A stretch of DNA of 64,000 bases, taken from the NCBI RefSeq assembly GCF_000247815.1, contig NC_021675.1, positions 60,791,029 to 60,855,028 on the forward strand, written 5' to 3'. The notes below the pieces were generated by a model, which worked only from the letters and a program-made list of their open reading frames with translations, had not been told where the DNA came from and searched no databases. The position numbers and the translations under genes are program-made. This document shows, piece after piece, positions 53,963-64,000 of this stretch. This DNA comes from Ficedula albicollis. Its lineage: Eukaryota; Chordata; Aves; Passeriformes; Muscicapidae. The number at the start of each line of letters is the position of its first letter. Position 1 is the stretch's first letter.

Positions 53963-56092
53963 CAATTATTTGACCTCAGTGTGGATGGCTTGTAAGTTCA
54001 CATCATTAAGGGTTTTTTTTTTCCTGGAGTGGGTCCAGCATTCTTTAGGATTGTATCCCCAGAGGTGAATCCTCTATGTCCAGTGGGAGTTCAGCCTGTT
54101 GGGGGTGGCTGAGGTTCTTCCTGGCCATACTTGGCTCCTCAGTGCATGTCTGCTCTGAGCTTGAATGAAGAGTCTCTATATTCTTTTCATTTCTTACTCT
54201 GCCCAAAGAAGGTTTCTTCCTTCAGGGTCAGTATAGAGTGCTAAGGAGTGTCTTGATTTCTGACCTTATGGGGGACTATAGAATTAAAAAATAGTGTGTC
54301 TCATCTCTTTCACCACTTACTGCAGAAATCTCCTATAGCTAGTCAAATGCCGTGAGTGTAAAAGTTTGTTCATCATGGACATTTTTACTTTTTTTTTCCC
54401 TTTGTAATACTAGGGAAATAGAAAGGAAAATAAAAGCTACAATTAAAATTAAGATCAGTTGCTGAAGCTGAAAGAGACAGCACAATTGTAATATGTTAGA
54501 AAATTGCCTTGTTTTAGAGAAAGTGCTGATTAAGATCAAATTTGTCTTGAGTTTAAATTTTGATTGGACTTAAACTGAGGGGAGGGGGGTTATATTTCAG
54601 ACATAGTGCAAATGATGCATGTTAATATCCTCTGTTTATTGCCACTTGAAATTGCAGCATAGCTTTGAATTGCTGCCAAATCTGCAGTTAAGACTCCCGA
54701 GTAATCACTATGATTATTCCAAATCTTCATGGTAACAGTGAAAGAAAAAGTCTGATACACAAAGAATTGTAGCCTAAGCCATCAGAATCTTTTCATCCTT
54801 TGGGGCTCAGATTGTGATTCCACTCATAGCAGGAATGGTTAGACATGCATATTGGCCAATCAGTCTTGAAAGAGAGATTAAACAAGTGGATTTAATTATG
54901 TTATTTTCAGATTTATTTGGTTTTTCTGTTAACTCCTGCCTCACTGACTTTTCCTGAAATAAGGAAAAACATGGCTTTTCTTTAGTTTTGCAATGGTTTC
55001 ATTCCAACATTGGCATGGTGTGGTATTTTTCTTTTTTATTAGATTTTGTTTCCTTCTCCCTTTGTTCATCTATAACAGATACTATTTTTACTATTTTTCT
55101 TTATAATCCATAGCATGGTTTATCTCCTTGAAATATTTTTTTAAAATTCTGTGTAGCTACTGGAAGTTGTAGACTTACATCTGACCTAAGCGTATACATG
55201 TGTTATTGTGGTTTATTTAGCTAGATGAAGTTTTAAATACTGGGATCTGAGATAAACAGAATAATATAAAGTTACAATTTACTAAAAAAAAAATTTAGAA
55301 GAAATCACAGGAGTGAGAAATTACATGTAAAATGTTTAAAAAGAGCTCAGATATATCTGTGTTTAAAATCTGTTCTGGTTTTTAAATACAGTTAATCAAG
55401 GAAGCAGTTTATTTTAGTAGTAGTTTATAAAAACCCTCAACCATCACTGCTAGTTGGCTCTCCAGGTAGTTTGTCCCAGTTGCATCCCTTCATCAGTTGC
55501 TTGCAGGAGGATTTTGCTACTTGTTCTGCTTACAAAGTAAATAAAACTTGTTATGGAAAGCATCTAATGTGGATACAATATTTACTCTGGAGCGTTTTCC
55601 TAAATGACTTGTGTTAGCCAGCAGGCGAGTCTGAGCACCTGGTGTGTTAGCTGTGGGAAGGGAATCTGTATGTCTGGCACATAATGATCAGTTTAAATTA
55701 TTGAAATATAAATCACAACACTGAGTGAAATTCAAAAATATTTATTTAAATGAAGTATGATGTGTGTGTGAATAAAAGAATAGTTAGCAACCCTGCCATA
55801 TGCTTGCAAGTCTACAATCTTTAGGCTATTTTAAAAAATGGATTTAACTCCAAAAGATGCATAATAATTTGAAGGGCAGAATTAGCAAATATCACAGTGG
55901 GTTTCCATTACATTGTAACAAGCATTTTTCTTATGATTTCAGTGCTGTTGAGTCCACATTATGAAACTCAGGCATGCCTATATTTAAGCCTCATTAACAG
56001 TGAAAACCACTCCCTATTTTATAAATTTCAGTCCTTTATTATTTTGAAGCCATAATTGTGGTATTTTTGGAAGTGTAAGATTTATAGGGTCA
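53963..56092. other. Non-coding, no recognised feature
   Basis: Intron-like AT-rich sequence. An exon-like open stretch after a TTTCAG at 55941 was examined and not accepted as a SORCS2 exon. Confidence 0.4.
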
Positions 56093-56155
56093 GAAAAAAC
56101 AAACAAACAAAAAAACCCCCCAAAAAACCCCAAAAAACAAAACAAAAAAAACCCA
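56093..56155. repeat. A/C-rich low-complexity tract
   Basis: A runs alternating with groups of C (AAACAAACAAAAAAACCCCC and similar). It resembles the right half of the tract at 31357-31490. Confidence 0.85.
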
Positions 56156-58210
56156 AGACAATATTAAGACAGTATTGCTGTAGTCCAGAGATTACTGTTC
56201 TGTACAAGTGCAGTTCATGCCTTTTGTGGGGACCAGGTCCTTCTCTCCATGTTCTGGTCATGGAGCAACAGGAATGAACACTATATACCTCTCTCAGCAG
56301 GAAAATAGTTCAAATTTATTTATTTCCAAGAGAAAATACATATTTCAAGCCTAAGTCACAGATGGGAGTCTGGCAAGAAAGTACAAATCTCTGTGCTGGG
56401 CATAAATGCTTCTTCACTCCCCCTTGAGATGCAGGAACAGCACATGGCAGCCACATTCAATTTTAAGTTCATGCCATGCCAGCTGCAGAAAACCCAATAA
56501 ATGAGTGTCTTGCAAGAATCTTTGAATGCTGTATCTAGGCCACCAGCAGCTGCTGGTGGACTGTAGATAGTAATGAATTAAATAGACACTATTTGAAGCA
56601 CTTCCCAAGAGACAGAAAGCCATTGGATACATAGAAAAAAGGCAAGGCATTTGTGAAGGTGTCATTTACAGAGGCTTTTGAATAAAAATATCAGTTTCCT
56701 ACTCTTGGGTAAATTATATCACTAAAAAATACAAAATTATAACAACGTAATGGATTATTATTTTGCTCTTCTTACTGACCTAGTCACGAAGCTAATGGAG
56801 TAGATTTGCTTTAATAAATGCTTTAGTGTGGGATTTCAGCACTGGACCATGAACCCTGAAATATCTGCAGTTGTCTCTATTGTTCAACAAAGCACTTCAG
56901 TAAGTGCCCCATTTGAGGTATATGAAAGCCCCTGAAATTAGAGCCACTGTGTATGTGCTTCAAGGACAAGTGCTCGTGCTTGAGTTACTTGACAAATTGA
57001 AGCATCTATAAATGTTGAATTTATGATTTTCCCCCCAAGACCAATTGCAGTAAAAGCTCAGCCCAGCTGTCATAACTGTATAATTTATTAGAAGTTTCAA
57101 AATTTTAACTTCAGCTCTGCTCTAAAAAAGTGACTACATAAAAATTATACTGGTTTTTTTCCTTCTCTGTATTCACATTATTGTAATTCTGTTTGCATAA
57201 CTCATTGCCATTTATCTCCGTAAGCAATTTACAGTCACTGTATCACAGTGATCAGTATTCTGTGATATTTTTTTGCAGCATTTGCTGAATATTCTAAATA
57301 CATTTCGAATTAAGAATTTTTTAAAATTGTTTTTGAAGCATGAGCCACAGAGAGCCCAGCTGGACTTTGAAAATCCAGTTTGTTTGCAGGATATCAGTTG
57401 TTAAAGGCATGTTTTTGAATGCCAACTGGACCCTTTTGATCTGGAAAAACAATCAAAATGGATCCTCACATTGGCAGTTTTAGAACCATGATGGTAGCAA
57501 AAGGTGAAGAAGTTGAAATGAGTGAAATTCTGACTAAATTATGCAGGGAGAATTTCTTTGTTTGTTAAAGCTTGACATAAAGGTCACACAAAGAGACAGC
57601 TCAAGATATTATCTTGAGTCAAGGCATTGTCTGGACCTGAAAAGGAAACAATTTATAATTTATTGGAATATTCTTCTGCATCAAAGTGAATTGCCTTTTT
57701 ATTCAAAGTATGTCAGAAAGAGAAGAATGGTGAAACAATGGAGAGATACTATAAAGGATTTGTTTCTCCTCAGTCATTCTGCTATGGCAATGATTACTTT
57801 TAAATTTAGTAGCCTCACTAGATAAAGAGATGGATTTATATGGACATGTTAAAATAAGTATTACTAGTATTTTATTTTTTTTCTTGGTCTGGAAATTTTA
57901 TCATGTGGCCTCATGAACCTTGTACAAGCACCAAAACCCAAGGCAGTTATTCTGAGCAGAGATGAGGAGCATAATCAGTTTGGTGTGATTGCAAGAGAAG
58001 TTATAGAATGTAACATTCACAGATTTGGTCAGGGAAGATTAATAAAATCTTGCAATCCTTATCTCTTAGATGACTTGAGTTGCTTGTCTGCAGAATTTTG
58101 ATATGTAAGGTAAGGTGTGTACAAATCTGAGATTTACACAAAAATAAGGCTGTGTTGTCTGTCCAGAGAAATCAGGCTTCTGAAGGTATGCTGTTGTTTT
58201 TGTTTTTCAG
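56156..58210. other. Presumed SORCS2 intron, 3' portion
   Basis: AT-rich sequence leading to the SORCS2 acceptor. Open frames at 56414-56665 (minus), 57541-57825 and 57913-58101 (plus) have no recognised domain and no VPS10 signature. The final bases, TTGTTTTTGTTTTTCAG, form a good polypyrimidine tract and acceptor. Confidence 0.6.
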
Positions 58211-58375
58211 ATAATTCTTGTAAGTTCTTCCCATAATGACCGTGACCAAAGCCTTTTCATAAGCACAGATGAAGGAGCCACTTTCCAGAAACAACCCATT
58301 GCTTTCTTTGTGGAAACTCTCCTTTTTCACCCAAAAGAAGAAGATAAAGTACTTGCTTATACCAAGGAAGGCAAG
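58211..58375 (+). CDS. SORCS2: SORCS2 internal exon (VPS10 beta-propeller)
   Basis: This 165-nt exon encodes 55 residues of sortilin-related VPS10-domain receptor SorCS2, a type I neuronal membrane protein of the sortilin family that binds proneurotrophins with p75NTR and takes part in membrane-protein sorting. The acceptor is TTTTTCAG and the donor AAG|GTAAGG; both junctions are phase 0. The translation starts Ile-Ile-Leu-Val-Ser-Ser-Ser and contains the Asp box Ser-Thr-Asp-Glu-Gly-Ala-Thr-Phe at residues 18-25, a blade-turn motif of VPS10 propellers. The stretch FFVETLLFHPKEEDKVLAYT (residues 32-51) fits SORCS2 as I recall it better than SORCS1 or SORCS3, which carry QSLLFHPKQEDW-like sequence there. 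No stop or frameshift is present, so the exon looks functional. SorCS family membership is near certain; the paralogue choice rests on memory. Confidence 0.93.
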
Positions 58376-61025
58376 GTAAGGCTTGAAGATACTGCATTTC
58401 TTTGAAATTTAAGAATTACTCTATTAAGATTATATAAAGCAATTCTGACATGCTGATTAGTCCTGGGTTTTATGAAATACCAATTGCCCAGAAGGGAATC
58501 ATATAGTGGTTTTGAGATTCATTTAAATATTTATTTTTTTCATGTCCAAATCTTTGTGATCATGTTTGTTTCAATCCTGGCATTTTCAGTTGATATGGAT
58601 ATTGGGAATATTTATCCTTCTGCATAATACAGTATAATAATAATGAAACATGCTCCTCCCTAGAAAGTGACCATAAACAATTTATGGTGCAGTAGAAAGT
58701 TAATGAAGTAGAAATATTGCATCCAAAGGCTGTTCACAGGATATAAAATAAACTCATACAAAATAAGTTGCACACTCATATAGCAGAATAAGATTTGTGG
58801 AATCCATGACTTTGTAGAAATGTAGAATAATTATCTCCCTTATGATAGTTTTATACTCAGATTCAGGAGTTGTTCATGTTTGTAAATTTTTACCCTCTTT
58901 CAGATTTCTTCTGGTTAAACTGTGAAGTCAGTTTTCTGAGTAGGTTGGGCTAAGCACTGCCGAGTGTGCAGCTCATCTCTTTTTCACAGTGCCAAAACGG
59001 CAGCTGCAAACTCCCTGTCATTCTGGTCCTGCTAGCAGCCTTAGTTCTCCTGGTTTAAACCTAAATTGGTCAACTCCAGTCCATTCTACCCTCATCATAC
59101 CTCACAGAAAATGTATATTTAGGTGGTGAGATAAGTCAGAGAAATTGCACATACTGCAGCCAAATACTGCACTGATTCCAGTGATGCTGTATCAAGTCAC
59201 CCTTGTGGACATGTTTTTGAATATATGGTAACAGCTGGTCCCAAAGTAATTCATGTTTACAGGAGTTTGCAAATAAGGGTGGAGCTAGAATAAAAAACAT
59301 AGCAAACCAAACTAAGTCACAAATTGCACTAAATATTTTACTTAGCTTTGATTTGAAATCCTAACACAATTAAAAATAATTTGAATGCATGTTATATAAA
59401 TAAAATACTTCAGGGAAGCCTGAAGTAATGAAAAGCCTTTGTTATGAAAATATATATTTTTTTTTTTACTTTTTTTCCTGATAGTAGATAATTACTGAAT
59501 TTCTATAGTTACAGAGGAGCAGAATCATGAAGTGTAATAGTCCAAAGTGTACTGAACAAGTTGTACAGCCCACTACAAGTGGGTAAACATATTTTTCAGA
59601 AGAGAACAGGAGGTAGAAGTACAAAGTGAAGCAGTTGGTGCGTGTTTTGATGAATTAAGCATGTTAGGAAGACTATCAGGCATTTTATACTTGGATAATC
59701 TCCCAAAAGGAGTGATGTTACTATTTACCATGCTTAAAATGTGACTGGACAAAAAAAAACCTATGAAAAAAGATTTGGTGAGGAATAGTTCAGCAAGAGT
59801 AGCTGGAAGTGTTTGGTAATCGGATGGACTTTTCTCAGGCTTTCAACAACACTAGAAAGAGTCAACCATAAAGACTTCCTTGACAAGTCCTACATCTTTG
59901 CCTTGTGCTTTGTGGGATGCCTTCAGCTATAACTGGGTCGGTGACCTGCTTATGTTTTGTATGAAATCTGATATATTTGGCTTAGAAGGGAGAGGAAGAT
60001 AAAGTGATGTTGGCAGAGAAAGGAGTTGAAAATCAAAATTGCAACTTGACACAAGAAAAGGTCACTGTACTAAAATCAATAATCTTGAGAGATAATGTTG
60101 ATCTCAAATTGCCCTGAGGAGTCAGAACACTCTGGGTAAAGTTAAATAACTTTACCTTCCCTAAAAGAAAGTAGTATCAGAATGCAACACAGTTTGAAAC
60201 TCAGGAGAAACCATTAGCTCTGGTTACTCAAAAGATTTTTTACAAAGGCACTTCGGAGACTGCAAGGAATGCAAGGAAAGAGGTCCTTCATAAATATCAG
60301 TCAGCAAGGCTTCTTTGTCTTCTGGAGCATCATGGCCTTTTTCACAACTTTTGATTAGATTTAGAGCTTATTTTATATTGCAAAATATGCGTTGATCTTT
60401 CATTTAGAACCCTAGATTCTGTGTAAAAAAATCTCTAGCCTCTAGCTGACACTATAAATGAATGCAAATCCAGTCAATGTGGTTGCATTAATCCATTTAC
60501 TGCCTCAAATCTATATGCTCTTTTTCTGGCTACCCCTCAGTTATAATGAATAACAATCATCTACTTGCTGAGCCTACATAAATACTACTGGATTTATTAA
60601 AAAAAAATTTTCAAGGATGCAATAGATATTAATTGTTCATTTGGAAACAGAAAGGATGAAATATAGGCAAAACGGAAAAATATTTTCAATTTTTTTTTAA
60701 AAAGCTTTTCCACACATTGATTGCACAAGTAAGAATAAGCAGAATTCTGAAACCTATTAGATCTGTTTGCTTCAGCCGGAGGTTTTAGCTGTCCACTAAA
60801 ATAACTGTTTTCACATTCTATCTAATCTCATTTAATAGTTTTGTCATATATGCATGTTGAAAAACAGAATACATATGGGTCACTTGAGAAAGTTCAATGT
60901 GTGTGTGAGCTAGTTATATGTTATTTTTTATCTGTTTCAAATACTGTGTCAGTTCAAGTTTCATTTCACTTTGAATATGCCTTATTAGTCCTACTTCACT
61001 CTCCCTTGTTGTAAGGTTGCAGGGC

Positions 61026-61174
61026 CTTCTTCCCCCTGCAGAAAGCCAAACTGTTCAGTCATAAGCACCCAGACTTTGATCTTAAATGTGTGTGTGAGCG
61101 CTTCTTCCCCCTGCAGAAAGCCAAATTGTTCAGTCATAAGCGCCCAGACTTTGATCTTAAATGTGTGTGTGAGC
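61026..61174 (+). repeat. Two-copy tandem repeat, 75-bp unit, carrying splice-like signals
   Basis: Copies at 61026-61100 and 61101-61174 begin CTTCTTCCCCCTGCAGAAAG and end TGTGTGTGTGAGC. They differ at two bases (AAACTG/AAATTG and AGCACC/AGCGCC) before the last base. Each contains a strong acceptor-like CTTCCCCCTGCAG, and the second is followed by GAGCAG|GTAG. The unit is 25 codons long and open in the frame that follows the CAG. Confidence 0.95.
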
Positions 61175-61913
61175 AGGTAGTTTGGGTTTGAGGGAGAGGG
61201 GTGGATTTGGTTTGGCCTTTGGCTTCTCTTGTACAGGCATCACTGTTCTAAGGCCGAGAATCTTTCATTTTCTTCTGAAATTCATTGATGACAAAAATAT
61301 ATCCCTTTGTTCGTGTGCCAGTGTTGTCCCTTATCCTAAACAGTTCTCTTCCCTCTTGCCAGTAACTTCTGAATTCTTGGCTTTCTTTGCAGCTTAGACA
61401 GCAGGGTTAGGATGGTGCATTCAATGATCACCTCTCCCAGATTTAAGCAGTCTGCTGAGGGAGGTTACTCGGTGAGCAGGACTTTTTAGGAAATGTAAAC
61501 CCAATGGTTATCTTTTCTGCAATGCCTTTGGTGATAAGTGCTTGAAGCAGTAAGCAGCTTAGGTTCTTCACCCTGCACAGTCCAGTCCATTCACAGCCAC
61601 ATCCATTCCCCTGAGGAGGTTTCTTAGAGCAGGATGTTATAAAATACCCTGGTTGCAGCAAATCCTAAGCCACATAAAACTAATACCAGAAATTTAGCAG
61701 GCAAATCAGGAGCCTGGCTCTGCAGTGCCATTATTTAGCTGTGAGGATGAAGAGTTTTTGATCCCTGATCATTTTTGTCTGTGCATGGACTGGGTCAATA
61801 CTACAGCAAGCAGTCTGAGTCCTCATTGTAGTTTCCTACCCTGTGGTCTATTTACTTTAATCAAGTGTGCAATGGAAGGAAGCCCAGGCATTGTGAAGTG
61901 CAGAGTAACTACA

Positions 61914-61947
61914 CTCTTCTATCTCTAATTCTCTTCTATCTCTAATT
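61914..61947. repeat. Perfect 17-bp tandem duplication
   Basis: CTCTTCTATCTCTAATT occurs twice head to tail at 61914-61930 and 61931-61947. Confidence 0.95.
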
Positions 61948-63079
61948 CAAAATTCACTAAATTTACCCATAGAGTTTATGCTACATCACCTCAACCTTTA
62001 TGTATTAATATTGCTATTTTCTGTAGTAAAACATAATACATAACTGTGGGGGGTTTTTATCTTTTGTCATTGAACCTGCCATTTTAAAACATAAACATCC
62101 TTATTACTCCTTATAAGATACTTTCCCCCAGAACACTGTTACTGAATTGCTGACTTCTACGTCAGAGAAGAACAGTTTTACTTGCCTTTTTATCCCCCTT
62201 GTTAGAGATATCAAGAGAAAACCCATCTTATGTAAATTGGATCAAATAAGAAATGCTTGCAGACAGTGGGGGGCTTTAAAGCTGTCTTTTTAGAAGTCTG
62301 ATAGAATTTCCTATTTTAACTAGAGGAAACACATTTTGAAGGCAAATGCTCAAGGAAGGAGATTTCTTAAGAGCTGTTTTAGATCCCACGTTATTCTGGT
62401 GAAAAACATCTTTAATCTGCACTCTTGATATCTATCCATATCATTAGCATTTGTTTTTTTACCAGAGGGGAACTGTTCATAGAGAAGGTGGAGCTGGAAT
62501 CCTTCTCCTCCAGGCCATCTTCTGCCTCTGCTGAAGGACCACTTCTCGTGGGTTACAAATTAGTGTCTGTGGAGCAAGCCCAAAAGTGCATCTCTCATCA
62601 AATCTCTTAAGCATTTCTGTAATACATTTTGGTCCTATTTTAGCAGAGTTGTAAACCCATTGACTTCCTGAATTAAGTATTTTTGATGGCATTAAGGCTT
62701 GAAGCATAAAGGATAAATTTGTGCTTCTTTGGTCAATGAATTGGAAGAGGGAGAAGTGACCTTTTACCATCCCTCTTGTGTAACCATGCTGAGGTAAAAA
62801 ATAATCTGACCCCAAATGAATTGTGTTTTCACAGTAAACAAAAAGTCATTGTTGTAGAATTTTCTTTATTATGGATGCTATTTTGAAATAATTTCTCTAT
62901 GAAAGGCTGTTACTCTGAAAACAAGGTCCTGAGCTCCTGGTATGTGTTTTTGGGTTTGTTTGGTTGGCTTTTTCCCTTTTAATTTGCATACAATCTGTCT
63001 TTTTAATAGTGATACCGGGCCTGTCTTTGAAGATATGCAGTGTTATCAGTTTTCTATCACCTTTTTTCTCCTTTTTTAG

Positions 63080-63153
63080 ATTTATGTATCTGTTGACTTG
63101 GGGAAAAAATGGAACCTTCTGCAGGAACGAGTTTCTAAAGATCATTTTTTTTG
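63080..63153 (+). CDS. SORCS2: SORCS2 internal exon (VPS10 beta-propeller, next blade turn)
   Basis: This 74-nt exon follows the one at 58211 in phase 0 and ends in phase 2, splitting a Trp codon as TG|G. Acceptor CTTTTTTAG, donor TG|GTAAGG. It encodes Ile-Tyr-Val-Ser-Val-Asp-Leu-Gly-Lys-Lys-Trp and then NLLQERVSKDHFFW. Ser-Val-Asp-Leu-Gly-Lys-Lys-Trp is a second Asp box (SxDxGxxW), about 40 residues after the first, as expected for successive strands of a VPS10 propeller. The LLQERV-KDH--W pattern is SORCS2-like; SORCS1 and SORCS3 have an ERITPNRFYW-like segment there. The coding sequence is intact. The next exon is outside the window. Confidence 0.93.
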
Positions 63154-64000
63154 GTAAGGAGTCTATTATTTTTGAAATAATAAAATGAGTAGAGAAAGAA
63201 TGTCATTCTAATCCAAAAAGATGTTTACAGAGGTATGGATGGGGAATGTCTGAGCCTTGGCATCCTTTGCAGAGGATGGCAATGTTTCTGTATCCTCTAT
63301 TGCAAACTCATACTCATGCCAGGGATCATACCGAGTATCAGCACATGGGAGGCTTTTAGGTCTGGATCTATGAAGCCCAAGATTTAAAGAAAGCTGCAAT
63401 GTTGAGTGAAATCACTCTCCATTTTACTGGTGAAATTGATCTTTGGAAAGGAGTCTTTTTGCAGAGAAAGATCTATAAAATTTTTTAAGAGAGGCTGGAT
63501 CATGCCTACTAACTGGAGTATGTATACACTTGCACTATGAAGGAAACTGGTGAAAATTACTATTTTATTGAGGACATATGTCTAATTATTTTATTTTCAG
63601 CTCAAGTATTCTGCAGGCATCTCATATTGTGTATCTGTCTCACAAAGTATTTAAGAAGTGATTTAAATAGGTTGAAAAATGTATGAAAAGTAAATTAATT
63701 TTCCTTATTTTAACAAATAAAATTATTTTGAAAATGGTATAGCATCTTTAAAACAAAAATTATACGTTTGATAGTATTTTAATTAATTTTATTTTTCAAA
63801 TAGGTCAGTTTCACTCTCACTTCCACCTTTCACATTTAACTTCAATATGTATGTATGTATTTTTTTACAGGTTGAAATCATACTACACTAGACACTTGTG
63901 TTCCCTAAATGCTTTTTAACCTCTAAATGAACTCTGATCTTTGCCAGTTGTGCAAAGTGTAATTTTCCTTATGTCTATGGAAACATATCTGGCTTTTGGT
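63154..64000 (+). other. SORCS2: Start of next SORCS2 intron
   Basis: Begins with GTAAGG and stays AT-rich to the window end. A TTTTTTTACAG at about 63861-63871 is followed by a frame that soon hits a stop and does not resemble the expected SorCS2 continuation, so no exon is called. A (TATG)n run of a few units lies at about 63847-63860. Confidence 0.8.

Larger units (their letters stand above)
58376..63079 (+). other. SORCS2: SORCS2 intron between the two visible exons
   Basis: A 4,704-bp phase-0 intron with GT...AG ends (GTAAGG donor, TTTTTTAG acceptor). It is AT-rich and non-coding apart from an unusual duplicated, acceptor-bearing open stretch at 61026-61176. It also has a 17-bp tandem duplication at 61914-61947. 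Open frames at 61182-61928 and 62425-62815 show no domain. No CR1 fragment was seen here. Confidence 0.85.

Noticed and set aside
55941..56050. Open stretch after TTTCAG (reading VLLSPHYETQ...) that slightly resembles the SorCS2 segment before the first visible exon
   Set aside because: Only a few residues agree, the rest diverges at once, no in-frame donor at the expected place was found, and the Asp-box that should follow is missing.
57541..58101. Plus-strand open frames just upstream of the SORCS2 exon as a preceding exon
   Set aside because: No VPS10 or Asp-box sequence, no match to the expected residues before the visible exon, and no suitable donor.
63861..63960. Acceptor-like TTTTTTTACAG as the start of the next SORCS2 exon
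   Set aside because: Following frames reach stops quickly and do not match the expected continuation of the propeller domain.

Overview
The window looks like vertebrate, almost certainly avian, nuclear DNA. It is AT-rich, intron-like sequence with spliced exons. Its only recognisable interspersed repeats are CR1-type LINE fragments, which are the dominant LINEs of birds and other reptiles. There is no compact prokaryote-style gene layout: the open reading frames in the window are short, overlap on both strands and do not look coding, apart from decayed CR1 reverse-transcriptase remnants. A passerine bird is my best guess, but that is inference.

The one gene I can support is SORCS2, a VPS10-domain sorting receptor, on the + strand. 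Two internal coding exons are visible near the right end: 58211-58375 (165 nt, phase 0 to 0) and 63080-63153 (74 nt, phase 0 to 2). Together they encode 79 codons plus two bases of the beta-propeller domain and contain two Asp-box motifs. Everything between and around them reads as intron. I could not find the preceding exon, so 1271-58210 is best read as part of one long SORCS2 intron, though another small exon could be hidden there. The next exon lies beyond 64000.

Layout: 1-1270 is an unbroken G homopolymer, most likely a sequencing or assembly artefact. 1271-1644 holds a locally duplicated segment next to it. 1645-58210 is presumed intron with seven CR1 fragments on both strands, simple repeats, an AT-rich nested palindrome (about 37421-37535) and many local two-copy tandem duplications with spacings from 17 to 741 bp. 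58376-63079 is the intron between the two exons; it contains a 75-bp duplication that carries splice-acceptor-like sequence and stays open in a frame compatible with SORCS2. 63154-64000 is the start of the next intron.

I see no previously undescribed gene system. The most unusual aspect is the density of recent two-copy tandem duplications. Two of them (50221-51674 and the one beside the G run) may be assembly products.
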